The translations under genes were made by a program, and so were the position numbers. 64,000 bases of DNA, taken from NCBI RefSeq assembly GCF_004137685.1, contig NZ_QYBB01000001.1:186001-250000 (forward strand). Reading direction: 5' to 3'. The notes beneath the pieces were generated by a model. The model was not told where the DNA came from. It did not search any database and saw only the letters and a list, made by a program, of their open reading frames with translations. The stretch is from Lichenibacterium minor (GTDB taxonomy: Bacteria; Pseudomonadota; Alphaproteobacteria; Rhizobiales; Beijerinckiaceae). Shown in pieces: positions 26,321 to 34,810 of this stretch. Positions within the stretch are counted from its first letter, which is position 1. Every line of letters starts with the position of its first letter.

Positions 26321-26701
26321 TCAGCCGGCGAGGTTGCTGATCTCGACGAGGTTGTCGTCGTGGTCGCGCACGTAGACCGACAGCAGCCGGCCGGTGGCGC
26401 CGGTGCGGGCGACAGGCCCCTCGACCACCGGCACGTCGCAGCGCGCGAGGTGGGTCAGCACGTCGGGGATCGGCACGGAGGTCAGGAAGCACAGGTCGGC
26501 CGAGCCCGGCAGCGGATGCCGCGCCTTGGGCTCGAACGTGTGGTCCTTCTGGTGCAGGTTGATCTTCTGCGTCCCGAAACGCAGCGCGTGGCGGCCCTCG
26601 AACTCCACGTGCTCCATGCCGAGCACGGCCTCGTAGAACACGCAGGCGCGCTCGATGTCGGCGACCGTGAGAACGAGGTGGTCCAGGCTGTCGACCTTCA
26701 T
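26321..26701 (-). CDS. VOC family protein (glyoxalase fold)
   Basis: 126-residue vicinal-oxygen-chelate protein beginning MKVDSLDHLVLTVADIE. It has the paired beta-alpha-beta-beta-beta units of the glyoxalase/bleomycin-resistance superfamily (FYEAVLGMEHVEF, INLHQKDHTFEPK, YVRDHDDNLVEIS). Metal ligands are plausibly H10 and the C-terminal E. The start at 26701 has a GAGGGT ribosome binding site. It converges on the Lrp gene and is divergent from another VOC gene. Substrate unknown. Confidence 0.88.
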   Translation of the reverse strand: MKVDSLDHLVLTVADIERACVFYEAVLGMEHVEFEGRHALRFGTQKINLHQKDHTFEPKARHPLPGSADLCFLTSVPIPDVLTHLARCDVPVVEGPVARTGATGRLLSVYVRDHDDNLVEISNLAG

Positions 26702-26768
26702 GCTACCCTCCGTCGTGCGCCCAAGCCGGGCGGCACGGCAACGCGCGAGCGCGCTGAGAGGTGACGGC

Positions 26769-27161
26769 ATGGCGAAGCGGATCGCCCTCGCGACGCTCCT
26801 GGTGCGCGACTACGACGAGGCGCTGGCCTTCTTCACGGGCGCGCTCGGCTTCGCGGTGGGCGAGGACGAGCCGCTCGACGGCGCCGGCAAGCGCTGGGTC
26901 ACGGTGGCGCCCGCGGGCGGCGGGGCCGGGCTGCTGCTGGCGCGGGCCGACGGCGACGACCAGCGGGCGGCCGTGGGCCGACAGGCGGCCGGGCGGGTCG
27001 GGTTCTTTCTGGAGACGGACGACTTCGCCCGCGACCACGCCGCGTTCACGGCGAAAGGCGTCCGCTTCACGGAGGCGCCGCGCCGGGAAGCCTACGGGAC
27101 GGTGGCGGTGTTCGCCGACCTGTACGGGAACCTGTGGGACCTGATCGAACCGGAGCCGTGA
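26769..27161 (+). CDS. VOC family protein (glyoxalase fold)
   Basis: 130-residue VOC superfamily member (ATLLVRDYDEALAFFTGALGF, then VGFFLETDDFARDHAAF, ending YGNLWDLIEP). The YGNLWDLIE ending marks the PhnB/glyoxalase-like branch. The start is the ATG at 26769. It is only distantly similar to the divergent neighbour, so this is probably not a recent duplication. Substrate unknown. Confidence 0.88.
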   Translation: MAKRIALATLLVRDYDEALAFFTGALGFAVGEDEPLDGAGKRWVTVAPAGGGAGLLLARADGDDQRAAVGRQAAGRVGFFLETDDFARDHAAFTAKGVRFTEAPRREAYGTVAVFADLYGNLWDLIEPEP

Positions 27162-27270
27162 CGCCGCCGGGCTGGACGCGCGAGCCCGGGCGCGCGATGT
27201 CGTCGGCGTCGACCCCGGAGAGCGCCTTGACCCCGAGCCCAACCGTCCCGCCCAGCGCCGAGCGCCGCCC

Positions 27271-28167
27271 GTGAGCCCCGGCTACCTGCCCTTCGCCGGC
27301 GCGCTCGATCTGCCGGCCTTCTTCTGCGACAATTGCGGCTTCTGGCAGCGGCATTTCGAGGTGCCGCCCTCCTGCCCGCTGTGCCTCGACGCCCGCCACG
27401 TCGTGCCCCAGACCGGCTGGAGCTTCCGCACCCTGGCCGAGGCGCAGGCGCTCTACCCGTGTCACTGGGAGGAGCTGGAGGCCGGCGTGTGGCGCTTCTG
27501 GAACGAGCCCGTGAGCGGCATCGGCTCGATGAGCTATCTCCTCGAAGGGCCGCAGGGCAACCTGATGTTCGAGGGCTGCGCGGCCTTCAGCGACGCGGCG
27601 CTGGACTTCATCGCCGGGCGCGGCGGCGTCCAGGTGCTGTCCGCCTCGCACCCCCACAGCTACGGCGCGCTGTGGCAGGTCCAGGACCGCTTCGACCCCG
27701 AGCTGGCGCTGCATCCCGGCGACCTCGCCTGGTCGGCGGCCGTCTGCGTCACCTGGCCCTTCGACGACCGGCTGGAGCCCCTGCCCGGCCTCGAGCTGCA
27801 CCTGACGGCGGGGCATTTCGACGGCCATACCGTCCTCTACGACCGGGCGCGGAGGATCCTGTTCTGCGGCGACGCGCTGAAGTTCGAACTCGACCCGGCG
27901 GACCGCAGGCGGGCCACGACCATCTCGGCCCACAAGGCCTTCGTCCGGGGGGTCCCGCTGAGCCCGGCCGAGCTCCGGCGGTACCGCGACGTCTTCGCGC
28001 CGCTCGACTTCGGGTCGACGTGGACGCCCTTCGAACAGGTGCGCAACAGCGGCCGCGGGGAAGCGCTGGCGCTGATCGACGACATGCTGGCGACCCGCTC
28101 GCACGCGCGGCCGGTGCCGCTCGGCGAAGTGGTGCCGCGGGCCGTGACGGGCGTGGGGACGGCATAG
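27271..28167 (+). CDS. Metallo-beta-lactamase-fold hydrolase with zinc-ribbon-like N-terminus
   Basis: 298-residue protein starting at a GTG. The N-terminus has two CxxC pairs (FCDNC, SCPLC) suggesting a small metal ribbon at residues 16-42. The rest is an MBL fold with SHPHSYGALWQ, HLTAGHFDGHTVLY and RRILFCGDALKFE in place of the classic HxHxDH, so the metal site is modified. Function not assigned. It ends 51 bases before the convergent PP2C gene. Confidence 0.8.
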   Translation: MSPGYLPFAGALDLPAFFCDNCGFWQRHFEVPPSCPLCLDARHVVPQTGWSFRTLAEAQALYPCHWEELEAGVWRFWNEPVSGIGSMSYLLEGPQGNLMFEGCAAFSDAALDFIAGRGGVQVLSASHPHSYGALWQVQDRFDPELALHPGDLAWSAAVCVTWPFDDRLEPLPGLELHLTAGHFDGHTVLYDRARRILFCGDALKFELDPADRRRATTISAHKAFVRGVPLSPAELRRYRDVFAPLDFGSTWTPFEQVRNSGRGEALALIDDMLATRSHARPVPLGEVVPRAVTGVGTA

Positions 28168-28218
28168 CGGCGCCCGCCGAGCCCTCCTCGCCTTCGGGGA
28201 AAAGGGCCCGCACGTCGC

Positions 28219-29118
28219 TCAGGTCTTCAAGAGCGCCACCGTGATGTTGTCCCGCCCGCCCATGCCGTTGGCCTCGGCGACGAGGCGGCGACAGGCCAGC
28301 GCCGCGTCGGCGCCGCCCCCGGCCGCATCGGCGTAGGCTTCGCCGAGTCCGCCCGCCGCGTCGTGGTAGTTCCACAGCCCGTCCGTGCAGAGCAGCAGCG
28401 CGGCCCCGGCGGGCAGTGCCGCCGTCGATGCGTGGACCTCGATGTCGTCGGGCGGCATGCCCAGGCATTGGGTGATGGCGTGGGCGCGCGGGTCCCGCGC
28501 CGCGGCCTCGCGGCTCATCGTGCCGCGCGCCACCGCGTCCCAGGCCCAGGAATCGTCGCGGGTCAGCAGCGTGTCCGCGGCGCCGTCGACGCGGTAGGCG
28601 CGGCTGTCCCCCACCCAGGCCAGGCCGGCCACGCCGTCCCGCACCACCGCGAGCGCGATGGTGGTTTCGGGCGGGTCGAGGTCGGGGTCTTCGCCGAGCC
28701 GCGGCACGTCCAGCACGGCGCGGGCCGCCGCCTCGACGCAGGCGCGGGCCTCGCCCGACACCGACACCGTGTTCCCCGGCCCCGCGGCGAACCGCTCCAG
28801 GGCCGCCGCGACCGCGGCCGCGGAAGCGCCCTCGGCGTTGTCGGCCGACGACACGCCGTCGGCGACGCAGAGCAGCACGGCGCCGTCGGGCCGGCGCGCC
28901 ACGGCGCCGGCGTCCTGGTTGAGGGGGTGGCGCCGGCCGCGGTCGCTCGCCATGGCGAGGGCGGCGTCGATGGATTCCTCGCAACCGGCGGCCGGCGGCC
29001 CCGCCGGCACCGCCGACAGGGCCGCGACGGCCAGCGAAGCCCCGCAGTTCTCGCAGAACCGCGCCGCCGGGTCGGGGACGGGTTCCCCGCAGGCGGCGCA
29101 CGACGCGGGGGGCCTCAC
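28219..29118 (-). CDS. Zinc-ribbon PP2C-type Ser/Thr phosphatase
   Basis: 299-residue protein phosphatase. A CxxC...CxxC ribbon (residues 7-25) precedes a PP2C domain (about 48-298). All metal motifs are present: HPLNQDAG, CVADGVSSADN, AWVGDSRAYRV, LLLCTDGLWNY and GGRDNITVALL. The start is the GTG at 29118, which overlaps the kinase stop as GTGA, so expression is coupled to the kinase. It is expected to reverse phosphorylation by the kinase upstream. Last gene of the eight-gene signalling cluster. Confidence 0.93.
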   Translation of the reverse strand: MRPPASCAACGEPVPDPAARFCENCGASLAVAALSAVPAGPPAAGCEESIDAALAMASDRGRRHPLNQDAGAVARRPDGAVLLCVADGVSSADNAEGASAAAVAAALERFAAGPGNTVSVSGEARACVEAAARAVLDVPRLGEDPDLDPPETTIALAVVRDGVAGLAWVGDSRAYRVDGAADTLLTRDDSWAWDAVARGTMSREAAARDPRAHAITQCLGMPPDDIEVHASTAALPAGAALLLCTDGLWNYHDAAGGLGEAYADAAGGGADAALACRRLVAEANGMGGRDNITVALLKT

Positions 29119-31466
29119 AGCAGCGTCACCGGGCGGACCGCGTGGGCGAGGTCCACCAGCCGCGCCTTCTCGGAGCGGGACGCCGCGCGCCGGCCGGCCT
29201 GGAGGTAGGCCGCCTCGGCGCCGAAGCGCAGGGCGCTCGCCGTCATGGGCCGGCCCAGCAGCTCGACGTCGCGCCGTTCCGCCGCCGTCCCCCGGCCCAC
29301 CGCTTCCAGGGCGGCGGCGAAGAGGCGGGCCGTCAGGAGGTGCATCTCGGCCGTGTCGGCCCGGATGCCCTCGATCACCCCGGCGGCCCGCACGAGGCGC
29401 GCCTCGTCGACCGCGGATCCCGCGCCGATCAGCAGACCGGCGAGCTCGGTGCGCGCCGCCACCGACAGGCTGTGGGTCGCCGGCACGGCGGACAGAGCCG
29501 CGGCGGCCCCGTCGCGGCGGCCGGCGCGGCCTTCGCAGCGGGCGAGGCCGAAGCAGGCCGACGCGTAGGACGGGTCCGTCGCCACGATGCGGCGGTACAG
29601 CGCCGCCGCGTCGGCGTCCCGCCCGCCGGTCTCGGCGGCGAACGCCATGGCGAGCTTCGGGGCGAGTTCGCCCGGCATCTCGAAATACACCCTGTCGAAG
29701 GCCGTGAAGGCGCGGTCGGCGCGCCCGGCCGCGAGGTGGACCAGCCCGGCATACCAGTAGGCCCGCCACTCGAACGCGTTGGCGGCGAGGGCCGTGTCGA
29801 GCTGCGCGATGGCGCTGTCGCCGCTCCCGGCGGCGATCAGCGCTTCGGCGAGGCGGAGCCTGGCCTCGGCCGAGTTCGGGCGCTTGCGGGCCAGCGCCCG
29901 CAGCCCCTCGATGCGCCGCGCCGGATCCAGCACGGCGGCGAGGCTGAGGATGTCGGCGGCGCCGGGGTCGCCGGTGTCGAGCCGCAGCGCGGGCAGCAGG
30001 CGGGCGAGGGGCGCCGCGGCGCCGGCGCGGTCGCCGCCGTCGACCAGGCCGTCGCCGAAGAAGACGCGGCTTTCGGCCGGCCGCGGGCCAGAGCGCAACG
30101 CCACGGTTTCGCGCAGGATGCCGAAGAGCTGGCCTTCCATCTCCTCGGCGGTCTGGAAGCGCTGGTCGGGGTCGTCGTGGGTGGCGCGGATCAGGAACCG
30201 GTACAGCGGGTCGTTGGCGGCGAGCAGTGGCTCGGCGTCGGGCGTCGGCAGGGCGTGGACGTAGTCGGCGCGCATGCGGCGCGTGGTCGTGACGGCGCCG
30301 GTGGCCGGATCGGCGTCCTTCTGGACGCGGTACAGGAAGTCCATCAGCAGCACCGCCAGCGTCCGGCCGACGGTGTAGAGGTCGGACACGGGCGTCGGCT
30401 CGTCCGACGCTTCCTTGGCCGAATAGCCGTCCGTGCCGAAAACCGCGCCGTCCGGGTCGCCGACCCGCCGCACGGCGCCCATGTCGATGAGCTTCACGTC
30501 GTCGCTCTCGATCATCAGGTTGCCGGGCTTGAAGTCGCAGTACACGAAGCCCTGCGCATGGAGGTAACCGAAGGCCGGCAGGATGCCGAGGATGTAGGCC
30601 ATGGCCTCCTCGGGCGGCAGCGGGCCGCGCTCCTCGCGGATCGCTTCGACGGTGCGGCCCCCCACGTATTCCAGCACCATGAAGGCTTCGCCGTTCTGGC
30701 TCACGACGTCGTAGATGCCGACGATGCGGCCGTGCTTCACGGCGGCGAGGAACTGCCGCTCCGCCAGCGCCGCCGCGACCGCCTCGGGGTCCTTCGAGTT
30801 CAGGAGGCCCTTCAGCACCACCCAGCGCGACAGCACGGCGTCCCAGCCGAGGTAGACCCACCCCATGCCGCCGAACGCGATGGCGCCCTTGACCTCGTAT
30901 TTGCCGGCCACGACGTCGCCGGGCTTCAGCTTGGGTTCGAAGTCGTAGGCCTCGGAGCATTGCGGGCAGAAGCCCTTCACCCGGTTGACGCGCGCGTCGC
31001 AATGCGGGCAGCGCCGCTTGCCGAGCGACACCTCCGGCCGGGCGATGACGAGCGCCAGCGGGTCCTGGCTGGGCTGCGGCGGCAGCGACACCAGCCCGCC
31101 GCCGAGCGACTGCCGCCGGCTCGTGGTCCCGCGAGACTGCCGGCGGCTGGCCCGGCTGCCCCGGGTATGCCCGACCCCGTGGCCCATGGCGCCCGTGCGC
31201 GCCGCCGTGCCGGTGGTGCGCGACACGGTGGCTCCGCTCCAGCCGCCCGCTGCCAGGGGGCTTGCGGCGGGTGCCGGCGCCTGAGACCAGGGGCCCGTCG
31301 GCACCGCGGCGCCGGGCGCGGCGGTGGCGGCCGCCGCCACCGCGACGGCCCCCGCGAGAGCGCCGGCCTCGGCCGGCCGGCCGCAGGTTGAGCAGACGCC
31401 CTCGTCGATCTCGCCGCCGCAGACGCGGCCCCCGGCGTCGACGCGGGCGCAGGTCAGGGCCGCCAT
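29115..31466 (-). CDS. PknG-like Ser/Thr protein kinase with zinc ribbons and TPR-like tail
   Basis: 783-residue soluble kinase. In order it has an N-terminal ribbon (C6, C16, C25, C28), a low-complexity stretch, and a rubredoxin-like ribbon (C153/C156, C167/C170). The kinase domain follows at about 188-455, with glycine loop GAIAFGGMGWVYLG (194-207), lysine K219, catalytic YCDFKPGN (D311) and DMG in place of DFG (329-331). A helical TPR-like repeat tail runs from about 500 to 783. Rubredoxin-kinase-TPR order, YCDFKPxN and total length all match actinobacterial PknG (about 750 residues). The start ATG at 31466 has a GAGAG site. Confidence 0.92.
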   Translation of the reverse strand: MAALTCARVDAGGRVCGGEIDEGVCSTCGRPAEAGALAGAVAVAAAATAAPGAAVPTGPWSQAPAPAASPLAAGGWSGATVSRTTGTAARTGAMGHGVGHTRGSRASRRQSRGTTSRRQSLGGGLVSLPPQPSQDPLALVIARPEVSLGKRRCPHCDARVNRVKGFCPQCSEAYDFEPKLKPGDVVAGKYEVKGAIAFGGMGWVYLGWDAVLSRWVVLKGLLNSKDPEAVAAALAERQFLAAVKHGRIVGIYDVVSQNGEAFMVLEYVGGRTVEAIREERGPLPPEEAMAYILGILPAFGYLHAQGFVYCDFKPGNLMIESDDVKLIDMGAVRRVGDPDGAVFGTDGYSAKEASDEPTPVSDLYTVGRTLAVLLMDFLYRVQKDADPATGAVTTTRRMRADYVHALPTPDAEPLLAANDPLYRFLIRATHDDPDQRFQTAEEMEGQLFGILRETVALRSGPRPAESRVFFGDGLVDGGDRAGAAAPLARLLPALRLDTGDPGAADILSLAAVLDPARRIEGLRALARKRPNSAEARLRLAEALIAAGSGDSAIAQLDTALAANAFEWRAYWYAGLVHLAAGRADRAFTAFDRVYFEMPGELAPKLAMAFAAETGGRDADAAALYRRIVATDPSYASACFGLARCEGRAGRRDGAAAALSAVPATHSLSVAARTELAGLLIGAGSAVDEARLVRAAGVIEGIRADTAEMHLLTARLFAAALEAVGRGTAAERRDVELLGRPMTASALRFGAEAAYLQAGRRAASRSEKARLVDLAHAVRPVTLL

Positions 31467-31508
31467 GGTGCTCTCCTCATGCGCCTTCCCCCCGCGGGCT
31501 CGGCCGCT

Positions 31509-32681
31509 TCACGTCGCGCGCTTCGCCGCGATGAACCCGGCGTCGCCGTTCGCCAGCAACGCCCGCGCACGCCCGGCATCGAAGGGCTCGGCGTCGAGCG
31601 CCGCCGCGACCGCGACGGGATCGAAGGGCGGCGGCGTGCCGCGCGCGGCCTCGGCCTTGGCCAGCAGCGCGCGGAAGCGCCCGCGCAGGTCGTCGCGCTC
31701 GCGGGAACGCGCCGCGATGCCGTCCGCCTCGGCCTGCGCGGCGCGCCGCGCTTCGGCGCAGGCCGCCCGCCAGCGCCCCAGCCCCACGGCGGCGGCGCCC
31801 GCCCCGGCCGCCGCCAGGGCGGCGAGCCGGTCGAGCCAGGCGGCGAGGTCTTGGAGCCCGGCGGCGAAGTCTTGGGGCCCGCCAGCGAAGTCCTGGGCCC
31901 CGGCGGCGTCGGCTGAGGGCCCGATGTCCAGCCCCGCCGCGCCCCGCCGCGCCGCGTCACGGCGCGCGACCGCCAGCTCGAGCGCGACGAGGTCGGCGCG
32001 TGCGAGCGCGACCTCGCCGGCCAGGGCGGCGCGATGCCGCTCCAAAGCTTCCGCCTCGGCCCGGACGACCGCGAGGGCGGCGGGCAGCGGAGCCAGCAGG
32101 GCGGCGGCGCCCAGCGGGTCGCGGTCGAGCGCGCGCGCGGCGGCGTCGAGCCGCGCCGCCATCGGCTGTCCTCGCGCGGCGGGCTCGGCCCGCAGGCCGT
32201 CGAGCTTGATGCAGTTCGCCGTGACGGCGGCGGCGATCGCGGCCGCGCCGCGCCGCGCCGCTTCGAAGCCCTCCACCATGGCGTCGAGCATGGCCGAGGG
32301 CGTGACGGCGGCGCTGCGCTCGGCGCTGTCGAGCAGCCCGCGCGCGCGCAACGGCACCGACACGGCCGGCAGGCGGATTGACGGGCCGTCGAGCAGCGCC
32401 GCGGCGTCGCCGTCGCGGGGCTGGCCGAAGAGCGGGCGGCGCGCCAGGGCGGCGGCCTCGTCCACGGTGCGCGCCACCAGGAGGTAGTCGGCCCACAGCC
32501 CGTCGAGCGAGGCGGCGACCCGCCGGGCCTGGGCCAGCGTGGCGCCCTCGAAGGCGTCCAGGCCGGCGAGGCGCGCGCGGAGGTGCCGAACGTCGTCGCT
32601 GTCGTTGAGGTCGGCGAGGTTGCGGGCCGCCACGGCGAGGCGGTCCCGCCACATCTCCACGGCGCGGCGCGCGGGCTCCAC
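31509..32681 (-). CDS. Unknown helical protein between the membrane sensor and kinase genes
   Basis: 390-residue Ala/Arg/Asp-rich protein predicted almost entirely helical, with coiled-coil-like heptads and one short hydrophobic stretch (about 310-325, LAALAAAGAGAAAVGLG) that could be a weak membrane segment. The start is a GTG at 32681, two codons after the stop of the membrane sensor gene. No family recognised. Its fixed place between sensor and kinase suggests an adaptor or kinase partner. Confidence 0.7.
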   Translation of the reverse strand: MEPARRAVEMWRDRLAVAARNLADLNDSDDVRHLRARLAGLDAFEGATLAQARRVAASLDGLWADYLLVARTVDEAAALARRPLFGQPRDGDAAALLDGPSIRLPAVSVPLRARGLLDSAERSAAVTPSAMLDAMVEGFEAARRGAAAIAAAVTANCIKLDGLRAEPAARGQPMAARLDAAARALDRDPLGAAALLAPLPAALAVVRAEAEALERHRAALAGEVALARADLVALELAVARRDAARRGAAGLDIGPSADAAGAQDFAGGPQDFAAGLQDLAAWLDRLAALAAAGAGAAAVGLGRWRAACAEARRAAQAEADGIAARSRERDDLRGRFRALLAKAEAARGTPPPFDPVAVAAALDAEPFDAGRARALLANGDAGFIAAKRAT

Positions 32682-32685
32682 GCGG

Positions 32686-34122
32686 TCAGAACCGGTAATC
32701 GTCGAGGCGGCGGCCGATGCCGAACCCCGCCGCCGCGACCGCCAGCACGAAACCGGCCGCCAGCAGGGCCCCGAGCGGGGCGTCGTCGCGCTCCGCGGAA
32801 GCGATCGAGGCTGCGAAGGCGCGCTGGTTGATGGCCAGCACCGCACCGAGCGCGGCGTCGAAACGCATGAAGGCCGTCTGCGCCCCGGACGGCACCGCAC
32901 TGGACTTGACCGAGACCGCCCCGGGGCCGTCCCCCCGCTGTCGCGCGGCGCCCAGGGCCCGGTCGGCCTGCAGCACGGTCCCCCAGGCCCGGACCGCCGC
33001 GGTGGCGGCCGCGTCTTCGCCGGGAAAGGTCGTGTTGGCGAGCTCGTCCCCGAGATAGCCGCCGGGGCTCCGCCCGGCCTTGGCGGACCGGATCGCCACC
33101 TCCCCGTCGATGGGGAGCAGGCGGGCCGCGAGGGCGTCGACGGTGTCCCGCTGACGTCGCGCGCGGGCGGTATCCCCTTCGGCCAGCAGCGCGAAGCTTT
33201 CGGCCGCATCGGCGTCGGCGGCCAGCGCCCGGGCGGTCGACAGCGCGTAGACCGAGTCGAAGGCGTCGACCTTGGCGGTGCGCAGGTCCCCCTGCGCGGC
33301 GAGCAGGCGAAGGGCGACGACGGCGGAGGCGGAGGCGACAACCAGCGTCGCACCGGCGAGCCCCGGGTTCACCAAGCGCCGCGCCGTCCGGGCGATGTCG
33401 ACCTGCGCGGCGGCGAGCGGCGCCAGCAGGAGCAGCGTGGCGACCGTCAACCAGGCCAGCGGCGTCCCTCGCAGGTAGTCTCCATAGGCCGCGGCGAGAT
33501 GATCGGCGTTGACGCGCTCCAGCGTGGCGGCAGCGGGCAGCACGGTCCAGTGCATGAGGTCGTCGGCCGCGAAGGCGAGGCTCCGGCGGGCGTCGCCCGC
33601 GCTGGCGATGGACCGCCCCACGGCCTGTTCGTAGTCGCCGAGCCCCTGCAGCACCGTGCCGATGGGGCCGCGCTCCTCGTCGCCGTAGGTGATGTTGGCG
33701 GCGGCATCGACCAGGGCGGCCCGCACCGCCCGGAGCCGCCGCCTCATGGACGACAGGATCGCGCCGTCCGAGCCCTCGTCCGACAGCATCGCCAGGGCGT
33801 AGTCGGCGTTGGCGGCGGCGAGACCGGTGCGGACCGCTTCGGCGGAGGACACCGAGGGCGCCGTGTCGTAGCCGACCGTGCGGACGATGGAGGCCGTCGC
33901 GTTCAGCCCGTGGAAGCCCGCCGCGAGCCACAGGAGCGCCAGGACCACGACAGCGGCGCGGGCAGCGCGCAGCCGCGCCTGGAACGGCGAGCGGTAGTCC
34001 CCGGGCGCCGCCCCGCCCCGCCACGGCCGCGCCGCCGCGGCGACCGCCCCCGCGCCGCGCGCGAGGCCGGCCCGAAAGGTCGCGACCGTGAGGCCCGGGG
34101 GGACGGAGGCGGGCAGGGACAT
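32686..34122 (-). CDS. Four-helix membrane sensor-like protein (GlnX-like topology)
   Basis: 478-residue protein with four hydrophobic helices at about 54-73, 220-241, 253-275 and 450-470. Between them are two large helical loops (74-219 and 276-449) likely to be periplasmic. There is no kinase, HAMP or cyclase domain. Length and the two-sensor-loop, four-helix plan match actinobacterial GlnX, which couples the periplasmic binding protein GlnH to PknG. Sequence identity to GlnX was not tested. It begins two bases after the FHA gene stop. Confidence 0.75.
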   Translation of the reverse strand: MSLPASVPPGLTVATFRAGLARGAGAVAAAARPWRGGAAPGDYRSPFQARLRAARAAVVVLALLWLAAGFHGLNATASIVRTVGYDTAPSVSSAEAVRTGLAAANADYALAMLSDEGSDGAILSSMRRRLRAVRAALVDAAANITYGDEERGPIGTVLQGLGDYEQAVGRSIASAGDARRSLAFAADDLMHWTVLPAAATLERVNADHLAAAYGDYLRGTPLAWLTVATLLLLAPLAAAQVDIARTARRLVNPGLAGATLVVASASAVVALRLLAAQGDLRTAKVDAFDSVYALSTARALAADADAAESFALLAEGDTARARRQRDTVDALAARLLPIDGEVAIRSAKAGRSPGGYLGDELANTTFPGEDAAATAAVRAWGTVLQADRALGAARQRGDGPGAVSVKSSAVPSGAQTAFMRFDAALGAVLAINQRAFAASIASAERDDAPLGALLAAGFVLAVAAAGFGIGRRLDDYRF

Positions 34123-34123
34123 C

Positions 34124-34810
34124 TCAGCGCGCTTCCAGCTTCAGCACCGTCCAGGCGCCGAGCGCCAGCACGTCGCCCACCTTCAACGGCGCTTCGACGC
34201 CCTCGATGAGGGGAGCGCCGTTGAGCAGCGTCCCGTTCGACGAGCCGACGTCGAGGCCGTAGAGGCTCCCGTCCGGCCGCCGGCAGACCTTGAGGTGCCG
34301 GGCCGACACCGACGGATCGGCGACGGGGACCTCGGGGTGGAGGTCGCGGCGGCCGTTCCGGCGGCCGACGAGGTTCTCGACCAGGTCGAGCGGATAAGCG
34401 CGGTCGGGCTCGGGCGGAACGGCGGGGTCGAGCCGGGCGGGGTCGCGGCTCACCACGATCCACATGTTGCCCGCGGCCGCACCGGCGAAAACGGGCAGCG
34501 GAGGTGATGGCGCGGCCCCTGTCGGCGGTGGCGGTGGCGCGGCCGATGGCGCCGCCGCGGCGAGCGGCGGGCCGGCCGACGGCAGAGCGGGGGACGGCGC
34601 CGACGAGAAATCGTGCCGGCACACCTCGCAGAAGCGGGCGCCGGGCACCCGCGGCGTGCCGCAGTCGGGGCAAGGCTGCGGCGGCGGAGCCGCGGCCGGG
34701 GGCGTGGTGGGCGGGACCGTCGACGCGGGCGGGGCGATGCGCAGCCCGCATTCCGAGCAGAAGTCCGGGTCGTCCGACAGGTGCCCGCGCGGGCAGACGG
34801 CGTCGCTCAT
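34124..34810 (-). CDS. Zinc-ribbon FHA-domain protein
   Basis: 228-residue phosphothreonine-reader protein. Two N-terminal zinc ribbons (DFCSECG region, then CPDCG...FCEVC) are followed by a Pro/Ala linker. The C-terminal FHA domain (about 130-225) has the key GRRNGRRD, SVSARHL and SSNGTLLNG motifs (G-R, S-x-x-H, N-G). The linker holds a PPTTPP sequence that could be a phosphosite, as in the FHA substrate GarA/OdhI of PknG. It overlaps the vWA gene by ATGA. Confidence 0.92.
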   Translation of the reverse strand: MSDAVCPRGHLSDDPDFCSECGLRIAPPASTVPPTTPPAAAPPPQPCPDCGTPRVPGARFCEVCRHDFSSAPSPALPSAGPPLAAAAPSAAPPPPPTGAAPSPPLPVFAGAAAGNMWIVVSRDPARLDPAVPPEPDRAYPLDLVENLVGRRNGRRDLHPEVPVADPSVSARHLKVCRRPDGSLYGLDVGSSNGTLLNGAPLIEGVEAPLKVGDVLALGAWTVLKLEAR

